Part shown: one piece after another, positions 34,377-42,777 of the stretch
Layout of the letters: each line of letters begins with the position of its first letter
Numbering within the stretch: the first letter of the stretch is position 1
Source of the DNA: an uncultured Cyclobacteriaceae bacterium
Lineage (GTDB): Bacteria; Bacteroidota; Bacteroidia; Cytophagales; Cyclobacteriaceae
Direction: 5' to 3'
DNA: 64,000 bases
Assembly: GCA_947492745.1 (NCBI GenBank)
Contig: CANLOE010000007.1
Location: 1 to 64,000 of the forward strand
Program-made: the position numbers and the translations under genes
The notes under the pieces: model-generated
Database searches by the model: none
What the model was told of the DNA's origin: nothing
Seen by the model: the letters and a program-made list of their open reading frames with translations, nothing else

Positions 34377-35282
34377 ATGAAATCATATAATTTGACACAT
34401 CTCAAAGAATTGGAGTCCGAAGCCATCTACGTGATTCGGGAAGTGGCCGCTCAATTCGAAAACCCCGCTTTGCTGTTTTCCGGTGGTAAGGATTCAATTA
34501 TCGTTGCCCATCTCGCACGGAAGGCTTTTTATCCAGCAAAGTTACCTTTCCCCTTAGTACATATCGATACCGGGCATAATTTCCCGGAAACCATTGATTT
34601 CAGGGACAAATACGTTGAAAAAATCGGCGCGGAACTAATTGTCGGCTCAGTACAGGAATCTATCGACGAAGGTAAAGTTGTCGAAGAAAAGGGCTATAAT
34701 GCCAGTCGTAATGGCCTACAGACCGTCACGCTACTGGATACCATCGAAAAGCACAAATTCGATGTCGCCATGGGCGGTGCGCGTAGAGATGAAGAGAAAG
34801 CAAGAGCCAAAGAGCGTTTTTTCTCGCATCGTGACGAGTTTGGTCAGTGGGAACCTAAGAACCAAAGGCCCGAACTATGGAACATTTTCAATGGTAACAA
34901 GAATTTTGGTGAGCACTTCCGGGTATTTCCTATCAGTAACTGGACCGAAATGGATGTATGGCAGTACATATTGCATGAAAATATCGAGTTACCGATGCTC
35001 TATTTTGCCCATGAGCGTGAGATATTCATGAGAGACAATGTCATCATGGCAAAGTGCGACTTCATTCCTCAGAAAGAAACCGAACAGACCGAAAATAGGG
35101 TAGTCAGGTTCCGTACTATCGGTGATATGACCTGTACGGGAGCGGTCGATTCGGATGCCGGCACCCTAGAGGCTATTATCGAAGAAGTTTCCGCGACACG
35201 CGTCACCGAAAGAGGAACACGTGCCGATGATAAAAGATCGGAAGCTGCAATGGAGGACCGTAAAAAACAAGGTTACTTCTAG
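34377..35282 (+). CDS. cysD: Sulfate adenylyltransferase small subunit CysD
   Basis: 301 residues from the ATG at 34377; a TTG two codons upstream is less likely. PP-loop SGGKDS (35-40), DTGHNFPET and GGARRDEEKARAKER are the family hallmarks. With CysN it makes APS from sulfate and ATP. The C-terminal region ends KKQGYF as in the family, so the gene is complete. Confidence 0.95.
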   Translation: MKSYNLTHLKELESEAIYVIREVAAQFENPALLFSGGKDSIIVAHLARKAFYPAKLPFPLVHIDTGHNFPETIDFRDKYVEKIGAELIVGSVQESIDEGKVVEEKGYNASRNGLQTVTLLDTIEKHKFDVAMGGARRDEEKARAKERFFSHRDEFGQWEPKNQRPELWNIFNGNKNFGEHFRVFPISNWTEMDVWQYILHENIELPMLYFAHEREIFMRDNVIMAKCDFIPQKETEQTENRVVRFRTIGDMTCTGAVDSDAGTLEAIIEEVSATRVTERGTRADDKRSEAAMEDRKKQGYF

Positions 35283-35422
35283 GCTTTATCCCATTCTTAT
35301 CCGAGGAGTAGCTTGACAAAGCCCTGACCATAAGACCATCATATCGTAATGCTGGGGTCTGTACGGCTGTACCGCTAAAGATGCATAAGCTAACATCCTC
35401 CTCAAGTTAAGAACAGACAGGC

Positions 35423-35439
35423 ATTCGCTTTTGGCGAAT
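35423..35439 (+). other. Short hairpin in the cysD-cysN gap
   Basis: Arms ATTCGC and GCGAAT around TTTTG, with a further GCGAAT at 35447-35452. It lies in the 222-base cysD-cysN spacer, unusually long for this pair; it may be a processing or regulatory site. No T-run follows directly. Confidence 0.3.
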
Positions 35440-35504
35440 TATTCTGCGAATATCCATTTTCAAGTATAGTTAAAAAGAAATCACGCATTAAATAAAAATA
35501 GATA

Positions 35505-36782
35505 ATGAGCAATACTACAGGAGAAAAGAGTTACCTCGATATGGAACTCCTCCGTTTTACTACTGCGGGAAGTGTTGACGATGGCAAAAGTACTCTTATC
35601 GGTCGTATGCTGTACGACTCAAAATCCATATTTGAAGATCAGTACGAAGCCATTGAAGAGTCCAGTAAGCGTAAAGGTGATGAGAATGTCAATCTTGCAC
35701 TATTGACCGATGGACTTCGCGCCGAACGCGAGCAGGGCATCACTATTGATGTTGCCTACAGATATTTCGCTACCCCGAAGCGCAAATTCATTATCGCTGA
35801 TACTCCGGGTCATATCCAGTATACCCGTAATATGGTCACCGGAGCCTCTACCGCTAACTTGGCACTGATACTCATCGATGCCCGGCATGGGGTCGTAGAG
35901 CAGACCATGCGACATACTTTTATCGCCTCTCTTCTGGGCATCCCTCACGTGGTCTTTTGTATCAACAAAATGGACTTGGTGGATTTTGACGAAGCTGTAT
36001 TCAACAAAATCAAAGCCGATGTGGAAGCCTTCGCTTCCAAGCTGGATGTCAAAGACCTACGCTTCATCCCTATCAGTGCACTGAAGGGCGACAATGTTGT
36101 CAACAAGTCAGAAAACACAGATTGGTACAATGGAGGTACCTTGCTCTACTTATTGGAAACCATACACATCGGCAGTGACCACAATCATATCGATTGCCGT
36201 TTTCCCGTACAACATGTCATCCGCCCCCAATCGGATAAGTATCATGACTACCGCGGTTACGCGGGCCGTATTTCAGGTGGTGTTTTTAAGCCGGGTGATG
36301 GAATTACCGTATTGCCTTCTGGGTTTACTTCAAAAATAAAAAGCATCGATACCTTCGATGGTCCTATCGATGAAGCTTTTGCTCCCATGTCAGTCACTTT
36401 TACTTTAGAAGATGAAATAGATATCAGTAGAGGGGACATGATCGTCAGGGACAACAACAAGCCCGAAGTATCGCAAGATGTAGAGCTGATGCTTTGCTGG
36501 ATGAACGATAAGGCACTGGTATCCAATGGAAAGTATGCACTTAAACATACCACCAATGACGTTAGGTGCATGGTCAAAAGTGTCCAGTACAAAGTAGATG
36601 TCAACTCACTTCATAGGATCGAGGACGATAAGGATATCAAGATGAACGACATCGCTAGAGTAACACTGAGAACAACAAAGCCGCTGTTGTTCGATAGATA
36701 CAGTCGCAATCGTGTCACGGGAAGTATTATCCTCGTTGACGAAGCCACTAACGAGACCGTTGCGGCCGGTATGATCATCTGA
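35505..36782 (+). CDS. cysN: Sulfate adenylyltransferase large (GTPase) subunit CysN
   Basis: 425 residues. GTPase motifs: GSVDDGKST (22-30), DTPGH (99-103) and NKMD (154-157), followed by EF-Tu-like beta-barrel domains. There is no C-terminal APS kinase fusion, in line with the separate cysC. GTP hydrolysis drives APS formation by CysD. Separated from cysD by 222 bases. Confidence 0.95.
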   Translation: MSNTTGEKSYLDMELLRFTTAGSVDDGKSTLIGRMLYDSKSIFEDQYEAIEESSKRKGDENVNLALLTDGLRAEREQGITIDVAYRYFATPKRKFIIADTPGHIQYTRNMVTGASTANLALILIDARHGVVEQTMRHTFIASLLGIPHVVFCINKMDLVDFDEAVFNKIKADVEAFASKLDVKDLRFIPISALKGDNVVNKSENTDWYNGGTLLYLLETIHIGSDHNHIDCRFPVQHVIRPQSDKYHDYRGYAGRISGGVFKPGDGITVLPSGFTSKIKSIDTFDGPIDEAFAPMSVTFTLEDEIDISRGDMIVRDNNKPEVSQDVELMLCWMNDKALVSNGKYALKHTTNDVRCMVKSVQYKVDVNSLHRIEDDKDIKMNDIARVTLRTTKPLLFDRYSRNRVTGSIILVDEATNETVAAGMII

Positions 36783-36813
36783 CCATACTCCCCCATGCAA
36801 TAGCGTATTCTTA

Positions 36814-36853
36814 CAGAACAAAATTTGATTTTAATCGGATTTTGTTCTGTTTT
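36814..36853 (+). terminator. Terminator downstream of cysN
   Basis: Perfect 11-bp inverted repeat CAGAACAAAAT / ATTTTGTTCTG (36814-36824, 36839-36849) with a 14-base loop, followed by TTTTGCTTT. It begins 32 bases after the cysN stop. Confidence 0.65.
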
Positions 36854-37034
36854 GCTTTAAGGCTAAGCTGAACAATCCGTATTTTACAATAAGTAGGGCA
36901 TGGTATCAGTGATGGGTTTACAGTATGACCAATAAATAAGCGAAGGCTTGTTTCTCTGCTAGACACAAGGCGGCCATGGCAGAAATTAAGGGCGGTCCCT
37001 TGCATTATGAACAGCAATAACCATTAACGATTCT

Positions 37035-38057
37035 ATGATAGACAAGGTACAAGCGTTAAAAGAGGAAATCCAGGCATTTAAAGCCAACAAACAAGAGGAA
37101 TTGGAAACCTTCAGGATGAAATTCATCAGCAGAAAGAGCGATATTTCTGTCCTTTTTGAAGGTATGAAGTCCCTGTCAGTGGAGGAAAAGAAAAAACTCG
37201 GACCGGCCCTGAATCAATTGAAGCAGAGTGCGCAAGAACGGTTCAAGGAACTCATTGGCATAGTGGAGTCTACCAAGACAGCCAGCGAAGGCTCCCACAT
37301 GGACATGACACTGCCCCCAATAGGTGCAACTATTGGAAGCATGCATCCCCTAAGCGCTATCAAAAACAGGATCATAGAGATTTTCGAACGTATCGGCTTC
37401 AATGTGGCCGATGGCCCTGAAATAGAGGATGACTGGCATAACTTCAGTGCCCTTAACTTTCCCGAAAACCATCCGGCCAGGGAGATGCAGGATACCTTTT
37501 TCGTAGAGCGCGACCCCGATATCGTATTGCGGACCCATACCTCCAATGTACAGACCCGCCTTATGGAAAACAATCAACCGCCATTACGCTCTATCATGCC
37601 CGGTCGTGTATTTAGAAATGAAGCTATTTCAGCCAGAGCCCACTGCATCTTTCATCAAGTGGAAGGTATCTATATCGATAAGAACGTAGGCTTTGCCGAT
37701 CTGAAGCAGACCATTTTTCACTTTGCCAAGGAAATGTTCGGTAAACATACCAAAATCAGGTTTCGTCCTTCTTACTTTCCCTTTACCGAACCCAGTGCCG
37801 AAGTAGATATATCCTGTAATATCTGTCAGGGAAAGGGCTGTAACATTTGCAAATATACCGGCTGGGTGGAAATCGCCGGCTCAGGTATGGTAGACCCCAA
37901 TGTCCTGTCCAATTGTGATATTGACCCTGAAGAATATACTGGTTTTGCTTTTGGTATGGGTATAGAACGCATTACTATGCTAAAATATCAAATAAAAGAT
38001 TTACGGCTTTTTACTGAAAATGATGTTCGTTTCCTCAAACAGTTTCGCAGCTTATAG
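37035..38057 (+). CDS. pheS: Phenylalanyl-tRNA synthetase alpha subunit
   Basis: 340 residues. An N-terminal coiled-coil (about 1-85) for tRNA binding precedes the class II catalytic core: DGPEIEDDWHNF, HPAREMQDTF, RTHTSNVQTR (motif 2 region) and GFAFGMGIERITML (motif 3). A Cys cluster CNICQGKGCNICK near residue 260 suggests a zinc site. It charges tRNA-Phe together with PheT, which is not in the window. Flanked by gaps of 250 and over 700 bases, so probably transcribed alone. Confidence 0.97.
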   Translation: MIDKVQALKEEIQAFKANKQEELETFRMKFISRKSDISVLFEGMKSLSVEEKKKLGPALNQLKQSAQERFKELIGIVESTKTASEGSHMDMTLPPIGATIGSMHPLSAIKNRIIEIFERIGFNVADGPEIEDDWHNFSALNFPENHPAREMQDTFFVERDPDIVLRTHTSNVQTRLMENNQPPLRSIMPGRVFRNEAISARAHCIFHQVEGIYIDKNVGFADLKQTIFHFAKEMFGKHTKIRFRPSYFPFTEPSAEVDISCNICQGKGCNICKYTGWVEIAGSGMVDPNVLSNCDIDPEEYTGFAFGMGIERITMLKYQIKDLRLFTENDVRFLKQFRSL

Positions 38058-38204
38058 AAGTAATCAGGACTTATTTGTTTCATAGCGAGAATTAAAGCTT
38101 TTCCGTCCTAAATGAAGCTTTTATTGAATAGCATAGCCAAGGTTAGGTTATATCACGCGATAAAAAAGCAAAAATCACTGAAAAACAAGGTATTATCGAT
38201 TATG

Positions 38205-38340
38205 TTTCAACCTGAATGATGCACTAGGACTTCGTTATAAGGGTTGATGATACAATAAGTAAGTAGGTTCCTTGTATTCAGCATGGTTCCGCGTTAATTC
38301 AAAGAACACGTTCACTTCACTGATTTGCAAAAGTTTAAGG
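38205..38340 (-). repeat. Degenerate R1 element
   Basis: Follows copy D (51501-51674) from its end to the GATTTG box: GGACTTCGTTATAAGG, CAATAA, a TTCAGC box, AATTCAAAGAACACGTTCAC and CACTGATTTG. Terminal sequence CAACCTGAATGATGCACTAGG is a decayed R1 end. Confidence 0.5.
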
Positions 38341-38374
38341 CTGTAAAAGAAGGACTGAAAAACAATGTGGATTT

Positions 38375-38430
38375 AGTACAAACCTGTTTTTCGAACGTCA
38401 CCTATCTTCCTGTTCATTTTGTCCTATCCT
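38375..38430 (+). repeat. Partial R2 element
   Basis: AGTACAAACCTG, then CACCTATCTTCCTGTTCATT, matches the left part of R2. Confidence 0.5.
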
Positions 38431-38791
38431 ACATTGAACGTTTTCGTTATAATACTGCTATCACGCGCTTTTGACCGGAACAAGATGACCTGCAAGAATT
38501 ACAACATAAGCTTCTATGAAACTTTTGCAGACGGAACTGTATTCCTTTTACGTTAGTTATCTAGAAGTCATGGGAGATGCTGTCATTGCCATTGGCAAGG
38601 AAAATTATTACAATCATTTTCTGCCGGCCTCTTTCTGCCGTATATCTTCCTTGTAGATATACTACAAATCCAGGATGATGTATCGCAAAGTCTCTTTATC
38701 AAGGGCTGAAAAAGGACAAACACATCAGCTGTTGTCCAGCTTTGTATTCGCCCGTACTAAAATAAAGTTCACTCTACTAAAGCAAAGAAAC

Positions 38792-39250
38792 ATGTCGGCA
38801 TCACACAGACGTTCAAGGTTCATATCTATTTTTTCGATACTACTGTTACTTATGGTCGGTAGTTGCAATGACACTGATATCAGCGGTGAACCGATTCCTT
38901 TTGCCTCTTTTCCTGATATTGAGATCAATCTGAGCTTCCAAGAAGCGCTACAGCTAAGAAATCTAGGCTATATGACCATCAGGGGTGGAGTAAGGGGAAT
39001 CATTGTTCATAGGGCAGCAAATGGGGAGTATATCGCCTTTGAAAGGAACTGTTCTTATGAACCTAATAATAGTTGTGCGCTTGTCGAAGTCGATCAGTCC
39101 GGTTTTTTCATGATAGATAAATGCTGCGAATCCACTTTTGACTTTCCCAATGGATTTCCCAACTCAGGGCCGGCAACCTTTCCGCTCAGAAGGTATAGAA
39201 CCATACTTTCCGGTGATCTGATCATTATACAAGATGAACCGCTGCCTTAG
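38792..39250 (+). CDS. Small lipoprotein, Rieske-like without cluster ligands
   Basis: 152 residues from the ATG at 38792; the frame is open upstream, but this start gives a clean lipoprotein signal peptide ending MVGSC. The mature part has IRGGVRGIIVHR, FERNCSYEPNNSCALVEV and a FMIDKCCESTFDF box followed by GPATFPLRRYRT. The order and spacing recall a Rieske fold, but the CxH and CxxH ligand pairs are absent: cysteines remain and histidines do not, so an Fe-S cluster is unlikely. I recall similar uncharacterised proteins in Bacteroidota. Function unknown. Confidence 0.7.
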   Translation: MSASHRRSRFISIFSILLLLMVGSCNDTDISGEPIPFASFPDIEINLSFQEALQLRNLGYMTIRGGVRGIIVHRAANGEYIAFERNCSYEPNNSCALVEVDQSGFFMIDKCCESTFDFPNGFPNSGPATFPLRRYRTILSGDLIIIQDEPLP

Positions 39251-39261
39251 CCTTGACAGGG

Positions 39262-39345
39262 CTAGAACTAGGTGTTAGGGCTTCGTGATGAGGACTTAAA
39301 AACACAATAGATCAACGGATTTTGTTGGATTCAGCGTAGCACGGC
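39262..39345 (-). repeat. R1 fragment
   Basis: GGGCTTCGTGATGAGGACTT, then AATAGATCAACGG and GGATTCAGCGTAGCA, match one half of R1 copy D (51520-51590). It lies in the convergent gap between the Rieske-like gene and moxR. Confidence 0.45.
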
Positions 39346-39515
39346 ACTTTGAAGAACGAGTATATAGAACTATCCTTACAAGCACTGGGTCTTCTCGGAA
39401 AAGAAGAATTGTCCGGAACATTCTTTGGTAGCTGGATTGCGGGAGATAGGTACCTCTTCACTCATTCGTTGTGAGAACCTATCAGTACACCCTTTTATAG
39501 CATCTTTTCATGTTA

Positions 39516-40484
39516 TTATAACAACTGATCGATGATATTGTCTACAGTGATGCCCTCTGCCTCCGCTTTGAAATTTCTGACAATACGGTGCCGCAGTGCA
39601 GGCTTCGCTATAGCTTGGACATCTTCTATGTCCGGAGAGTACTTTCCATGGAGCAGCGCATTACACTTGGCCCCTATTACTAAAAACTGGGATGCCCTGG
39701 GTCCAGCCCCCCACTCTAGGTACTGCTTTGCCGTATCATTTGGAGTTGCTGCACCAGGTCGGGTTTTATGTACTAACTTCACTGCGTACTCCACCACATT
39801 GTCAGCTACGGGTACTTTTCTTACCAATTGCTGGAAATAGGTAATTTCCTCGCTGCTCATCACTGGGTTGACAGTTACTTTGGTTCCGGAAGTGGTGTTT
39901 TTCACAATGTCCACTTCATCTTTGTAAGATGGATAGTCCAACAGTATATTGAACATAAATCGGTCCAGCTGTGCTTCGGGAAGGGGGTAGGTACCTTCTT
40001 GCTCTATAGGGTTCTGCGTGGCCAATACGAAGAAAGGTCGATCCAAAGCATAGCGATGCCCTGCTATGGTCACTGAATATTCCTGCATGGACTCCAGCAA
40101 GGCGGCCTGTGTTTTGGGAGGGGTTCTATTGATTTCATCCGCTAAGATAATATTCGAAAAGATAGGCCCTTTAATAAATTTAAAATTCCTGTCTTTGTCC
40201 AAGGTTTCCGCTCCCAGGATATCCGATGGCATCAGGTCAGGGGTAAACTGTATCCTGTTGAATTTCAGGTCCAAGGCAGAGGAAATGGTCTGTATCAGCA
40301 ATGTCTTTGCCAATCCCGGCACTCCTATAAGGAGTGAATGCCCCTGACAAAAAATAGAGGTGAGCAAAAAATCCACTACTTCATCTTGCCCGACAATAAC
40401 TTTTGATATCTCAGTTTTAAGAGTGCTGTATGCTTTGTGCAAGCCATCGGCTGCTTCTACATCAGTACGGAATGTTTCCTTCAT
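39516..40484 (-). CDS. MoxR-family AAA+ ATPase
   Basis: 322 residues. VIVGQDEVVD, Walker A GVPGLAKT (about 54-61), Walker B-like ILADEINRTPP and the LATQNPIEQEGTYPLPEAQLD segment, here split as LATQNPIEQEGTYPL and PEAQLDRF, are standard for MoxR. These ATPases act as chaperones in maturation of protein complexes, usually with DUF58 and VWA partners. None of those partners is encoded nearby; the gene instead follows the SurA-like genes after 60 bases, on the same strand. Confidence 0.93.
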   Translation of the reverse strand: MKETFRTDVEAADGLHKAYSTLKTEISKVIVGQDEVVDFLLTSIFCQGHSLLIGVPGLAKTLLIQTISSALDLKFNRIQFTPDLMPSDILGAETLDKDRNFKFIKGPIFSNIILADEINRTPPKTQAALLESMQEYSVTIAGHRYALDRPFFVLATQNPIEQEGTYPLPEAQLDRFMFNILLDYPSYKDEVDIVKNTTSGTKVTVNPVMSSEEITYFQQLVRKVPVADNVVEYAVKLVHKTRPGAATPNDTAKQYLEWGAGPRASQFLVIGAKCNALLHGKYSPDIEDVQAIAKPALRHRIVRNFKAEAEGITVDNIIDQLL

Positions 40485-40544
40485 AGTAGATAGGGTATAA
40501 TAGGGGTTACCTGGTGACTTTCAAAACACTTGTATCAAAGAAGG

Positions 40545-41939
40545 TCATTGGATGATATTGCATCCATCGTAGTTTTGATCGATTCGAATAAACACATCAA
40601 ATTTTGCTTTCTCGAACCAATCGTTGAGTATACCGCTCTTTTTTTGATTTTCTGCTGCAATTTTTATTTTTTGCCAATCTTCTGCCAAATTAGCTTGATG
40701 TGGCTTGACCTTTGATTTGTAATATAATATACGCACGGCATCTTTACCATCATCCATCCTAAATTCTACCGGTTTTGAGATACCACCTACGTTCATGGTA
40801 TCCGTGGCAAAAAAGATGACAGGGTCCAGATTTTCTACCGACACCCGCATAGCCCCTGTGGCATCAAGGAAAAACCCACCGGCATCCGCTGTGGTCTTAT
40901 CATCCGAATATTCTTTGGCTGCCTTCTGAAATGATATACTATCGGCGATGATCAATGTTCTGATGCTATCCAGGGAACGGACGGTTTTATCAATATCTTC
41001 TCTTGATGGAGTAGGACGAATCAATATATGACGTGAATTATATTCATTTCCCCTTCGTTCTATGAGTTGTATCAAGTGTAGTCCGAAAGGTGATTTGATG
41101 GGCGCAGAAACTTCGTTTGGCTTTAATTTCAACGCTGCCGCTTCGTACTCCGGGACCATGGCCCCTCTTTTGGCAAAGCCCAGCTCTCCTCCAAATTGTG
41201 CACTGGGACCTTGGGAGTATTCTTTGGCTAGACCATCGAAGGCCTCTCCGGCTTCGACACGCCTTCTCAAGTCCATCAGCTTTGCCTTTGCTTTGTTCAT
41301 TTCGACTTTTCCCACTTCAGGTATCATGACAATCTGACCTACCTCCACTTCGGTAGAAAAGTAAGGGACACTGTCTTTTGGTATTGTATTGAAAAAGCGC
41401 TTCACTTCTGCGGGGGTCACGGATACATCACTTGTGATATTGGACTGCATCTTTTGTATGACCAATTGCTGTTTGAGATCATCCCTTATTTCACTGCGTA
41501 TCTGTGCCAGAGGTTTTCCATAGTATTCTTCCAAGCGCTCTTCAGAACCTCCTGTCTGCGCTATGATAGTGGACATCCTTCTGTCCAGCTCACTATCTAC
41601 CTGCGCATCCAAAACAATGACCGAATCGATTTCGGCCTTGGCGACCATCAGCTTTTGACTGATAAGATCGGAGAGCAGCCTACATTTGAGGTTAGGAGTA
41701 CTTTGACCATTGGTCACGTATTGTTGATACCTGACTTCGAGGTCAGATTTCAGAATGATATAATTATCCACTTTGGCAATGATCTCGTCGATCAGTATTG
41801 CCTTATTGGCTTTTTCTTTCTCTTCTTCATTTTGCGCTTCAGCGCTATTCTCTATCAGTAACGTAAAGAGCAGAACCAGCCCTAGTAGGCTAGTGGTCTT
41901 TGTAAATCTCAAAATCGTTATTGCTGATTGCTTTTTCAT
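40545..41939 (-). CDS. SurA-like periplasmic chaperone/peptidyl-prolyl isomerase
   Basis: 464 residues from the ATG at 41939 (another ATG at 41948). Signal peptide ending in ENSAEAQ, a SurA N-terminal helical region (about 45-170) starting IDEIIAKVDNYIILKSDLE, and two parvulin (PpiC) domains (about 180-285 and 288-395). The GGELGFAKRGAMVPEYEAAA segment, here GGELGFAKRG and MVPEYEAAA, marks the first. SurA escorts outer-membrane proteins through the periplasm. The start lies inside the preceding gene with about 50 bases of overlap, so translation is probably coupled. Confidence 0.92.
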   Translation of the reverse strand: MKKQSAITILRFTKTTSLLGLVLLFTLLIENSAEAQNEEEKEKANKAILIDEIIAKVDNYIILKSDLEVRYQQYVTNGQSTPNLKCRLLSDLISQKLMVAKAEIDSVIVLDAQVDSELDRRMSTIIAQTGGSEERLEEYYGKPLAQIRSEIRDDLKQQLVIQKMQSNITSDVSVTPAEVKRFFNTIPKDSVPYFSTEVEVGQIVMIPEVGKVEMNKAKAKLMDLRRRVEAGEAFDGLAKEYSQGPSAQFGGELGFAKRGAMVPEYEAAALKLKPNEVSAPIKSPFGLHLIQLIERRGNEYNSRHILIRPTPSREDIDKTVRSLDSIRTLIIADSISFQKAAKEYSDDKTTADAGGFFLDATGAMRVSVENLDPVIFFATDTMNVGGISKPVEFRMDDGKDAVRILYYKSKVKPHQANLAEDWQKIKIAAENQKKSGILNDWFEKAKFDVFIRIDQNYDGCNIIQ

Positions 41940-42777
41940 ACACTTCATTTTCCAACTTTTTGGCCAAGGCGACCTTGCGCTTGTTCAAGATAATCTCCTT
42001 TATTCCTTCCCTTTCAAACTCTAATGGCGATGTTTGGTCGGATATCTTATACGCTTCTATATTCAGGAAATAACGGTGATTTTCATCATCCGTCTCCACA
42101 TATTTATTATTTCGTAAGAACTGTACCTTATTCGGGATTCCGGCCAAAGGAGTACCTCTGATGACCTCTTCAAAATTGACCCAACTGTCCACCAATTGAT
42201 ATGAAGTGGCAAAACTGAGACAATAAGCATTCAATGCTTCTTTATCCTTAGGCTTACCGGACAAAATCAACGTCTTTAAATCATCTGTTTTGGGTGCTTC
42301 CTGTGGTACACTTATAAAAACACCTTTGATGATGTGTTGTTTTAAAGTAAAATTGTCGATGTTGTTCTTATAATAATCAACAATCTCCTCTTCCGATACT
42401 TCCCTATCCAGATGCTTATTGATATAAAAAGTCTGGTACTCGTAACCCATTAGACTGTAACGGTAATCCAGTACCTTTCGTTCTATCTCAGCCTTATCAA
42501 ATTCAATTTCCTCCGCAGCCTGTTTGATCAGCAGCTGTTTCCTCCCCCAACTGTCGATATAGCGCATGACCCTATCGACACTATCTTCTTTGGACATTTC
42601 TTCTGTGACCATACCTTCGATATCCTTCAACAAAAGGAAATCTTCATAGGCCCTAGCTATTTGTTGTGTATCCTTGTCTACTTCTTCGTTTTCCTTGATC
42701 TGAAAAAAATCGCAGGAAGAAAGTAGACAAGTACACAACAACAGTGATAAGCTATGATTTGGTCTTATCGAACTCAT
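41890..42777 (-). CDS. SurA N-domain-like lipoprotein, no clear PpiC domain
   Basis: 295 residues with a lipoprotein signal peptide (LLSSC near residue 21). The remainder is charged and helical, with a region (about 60-150) resembling the SurA N-terminal domain (DRVMRYIDSWGRKQLLIKQA, here only in part) and a VSEEEIVDYYKNN segment. No recognisable parvulin domain. It overlaps the gene upstream by 26 bases and the one downstream by about 50. Genes of this type commonly sit between two PpiC genes in Bacteroidota; an outer-membrane biogenesis chaperone is the likely role. Confidence 0.8.
   Translation of the reverse strand: MSSIRPNHSLSLLLCTCLLSSCDFFQIKENEEVDKDTQQIARAYEDFLLLKDIEGMVTEEMSKEDSVDRVMRYIDSWGRKQLLIKQAAEEIEFDKAEIERKVLDYRYSLMGYEYQTFYINKHLDREVSEEEIVDYYKNNIDNFTLKQHIIKGVFISVPQEAPKTDDLKTLILSGKPKDKEALNAYCLSFATSYQLVDSWVNFEEVIRGTPLAGIPNKVQFLRNNKYVETDDENHRYFLNIEAYKISDQTSPLEFEREGIKEIILNKRKVALAKKLENEVYEKAISNNDFEIYKDH

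Larger units (their letters stand above)
38058..38791. other. Gap with partial R1 and R2 elements
   Basis: About 730 bases before the start of the next gene. A degenerate R1 element (38205-38340) and a partial R2 (38375-38430) are recognisable. Nothing else stands out; no clear promoter. Confidence 0.5.
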
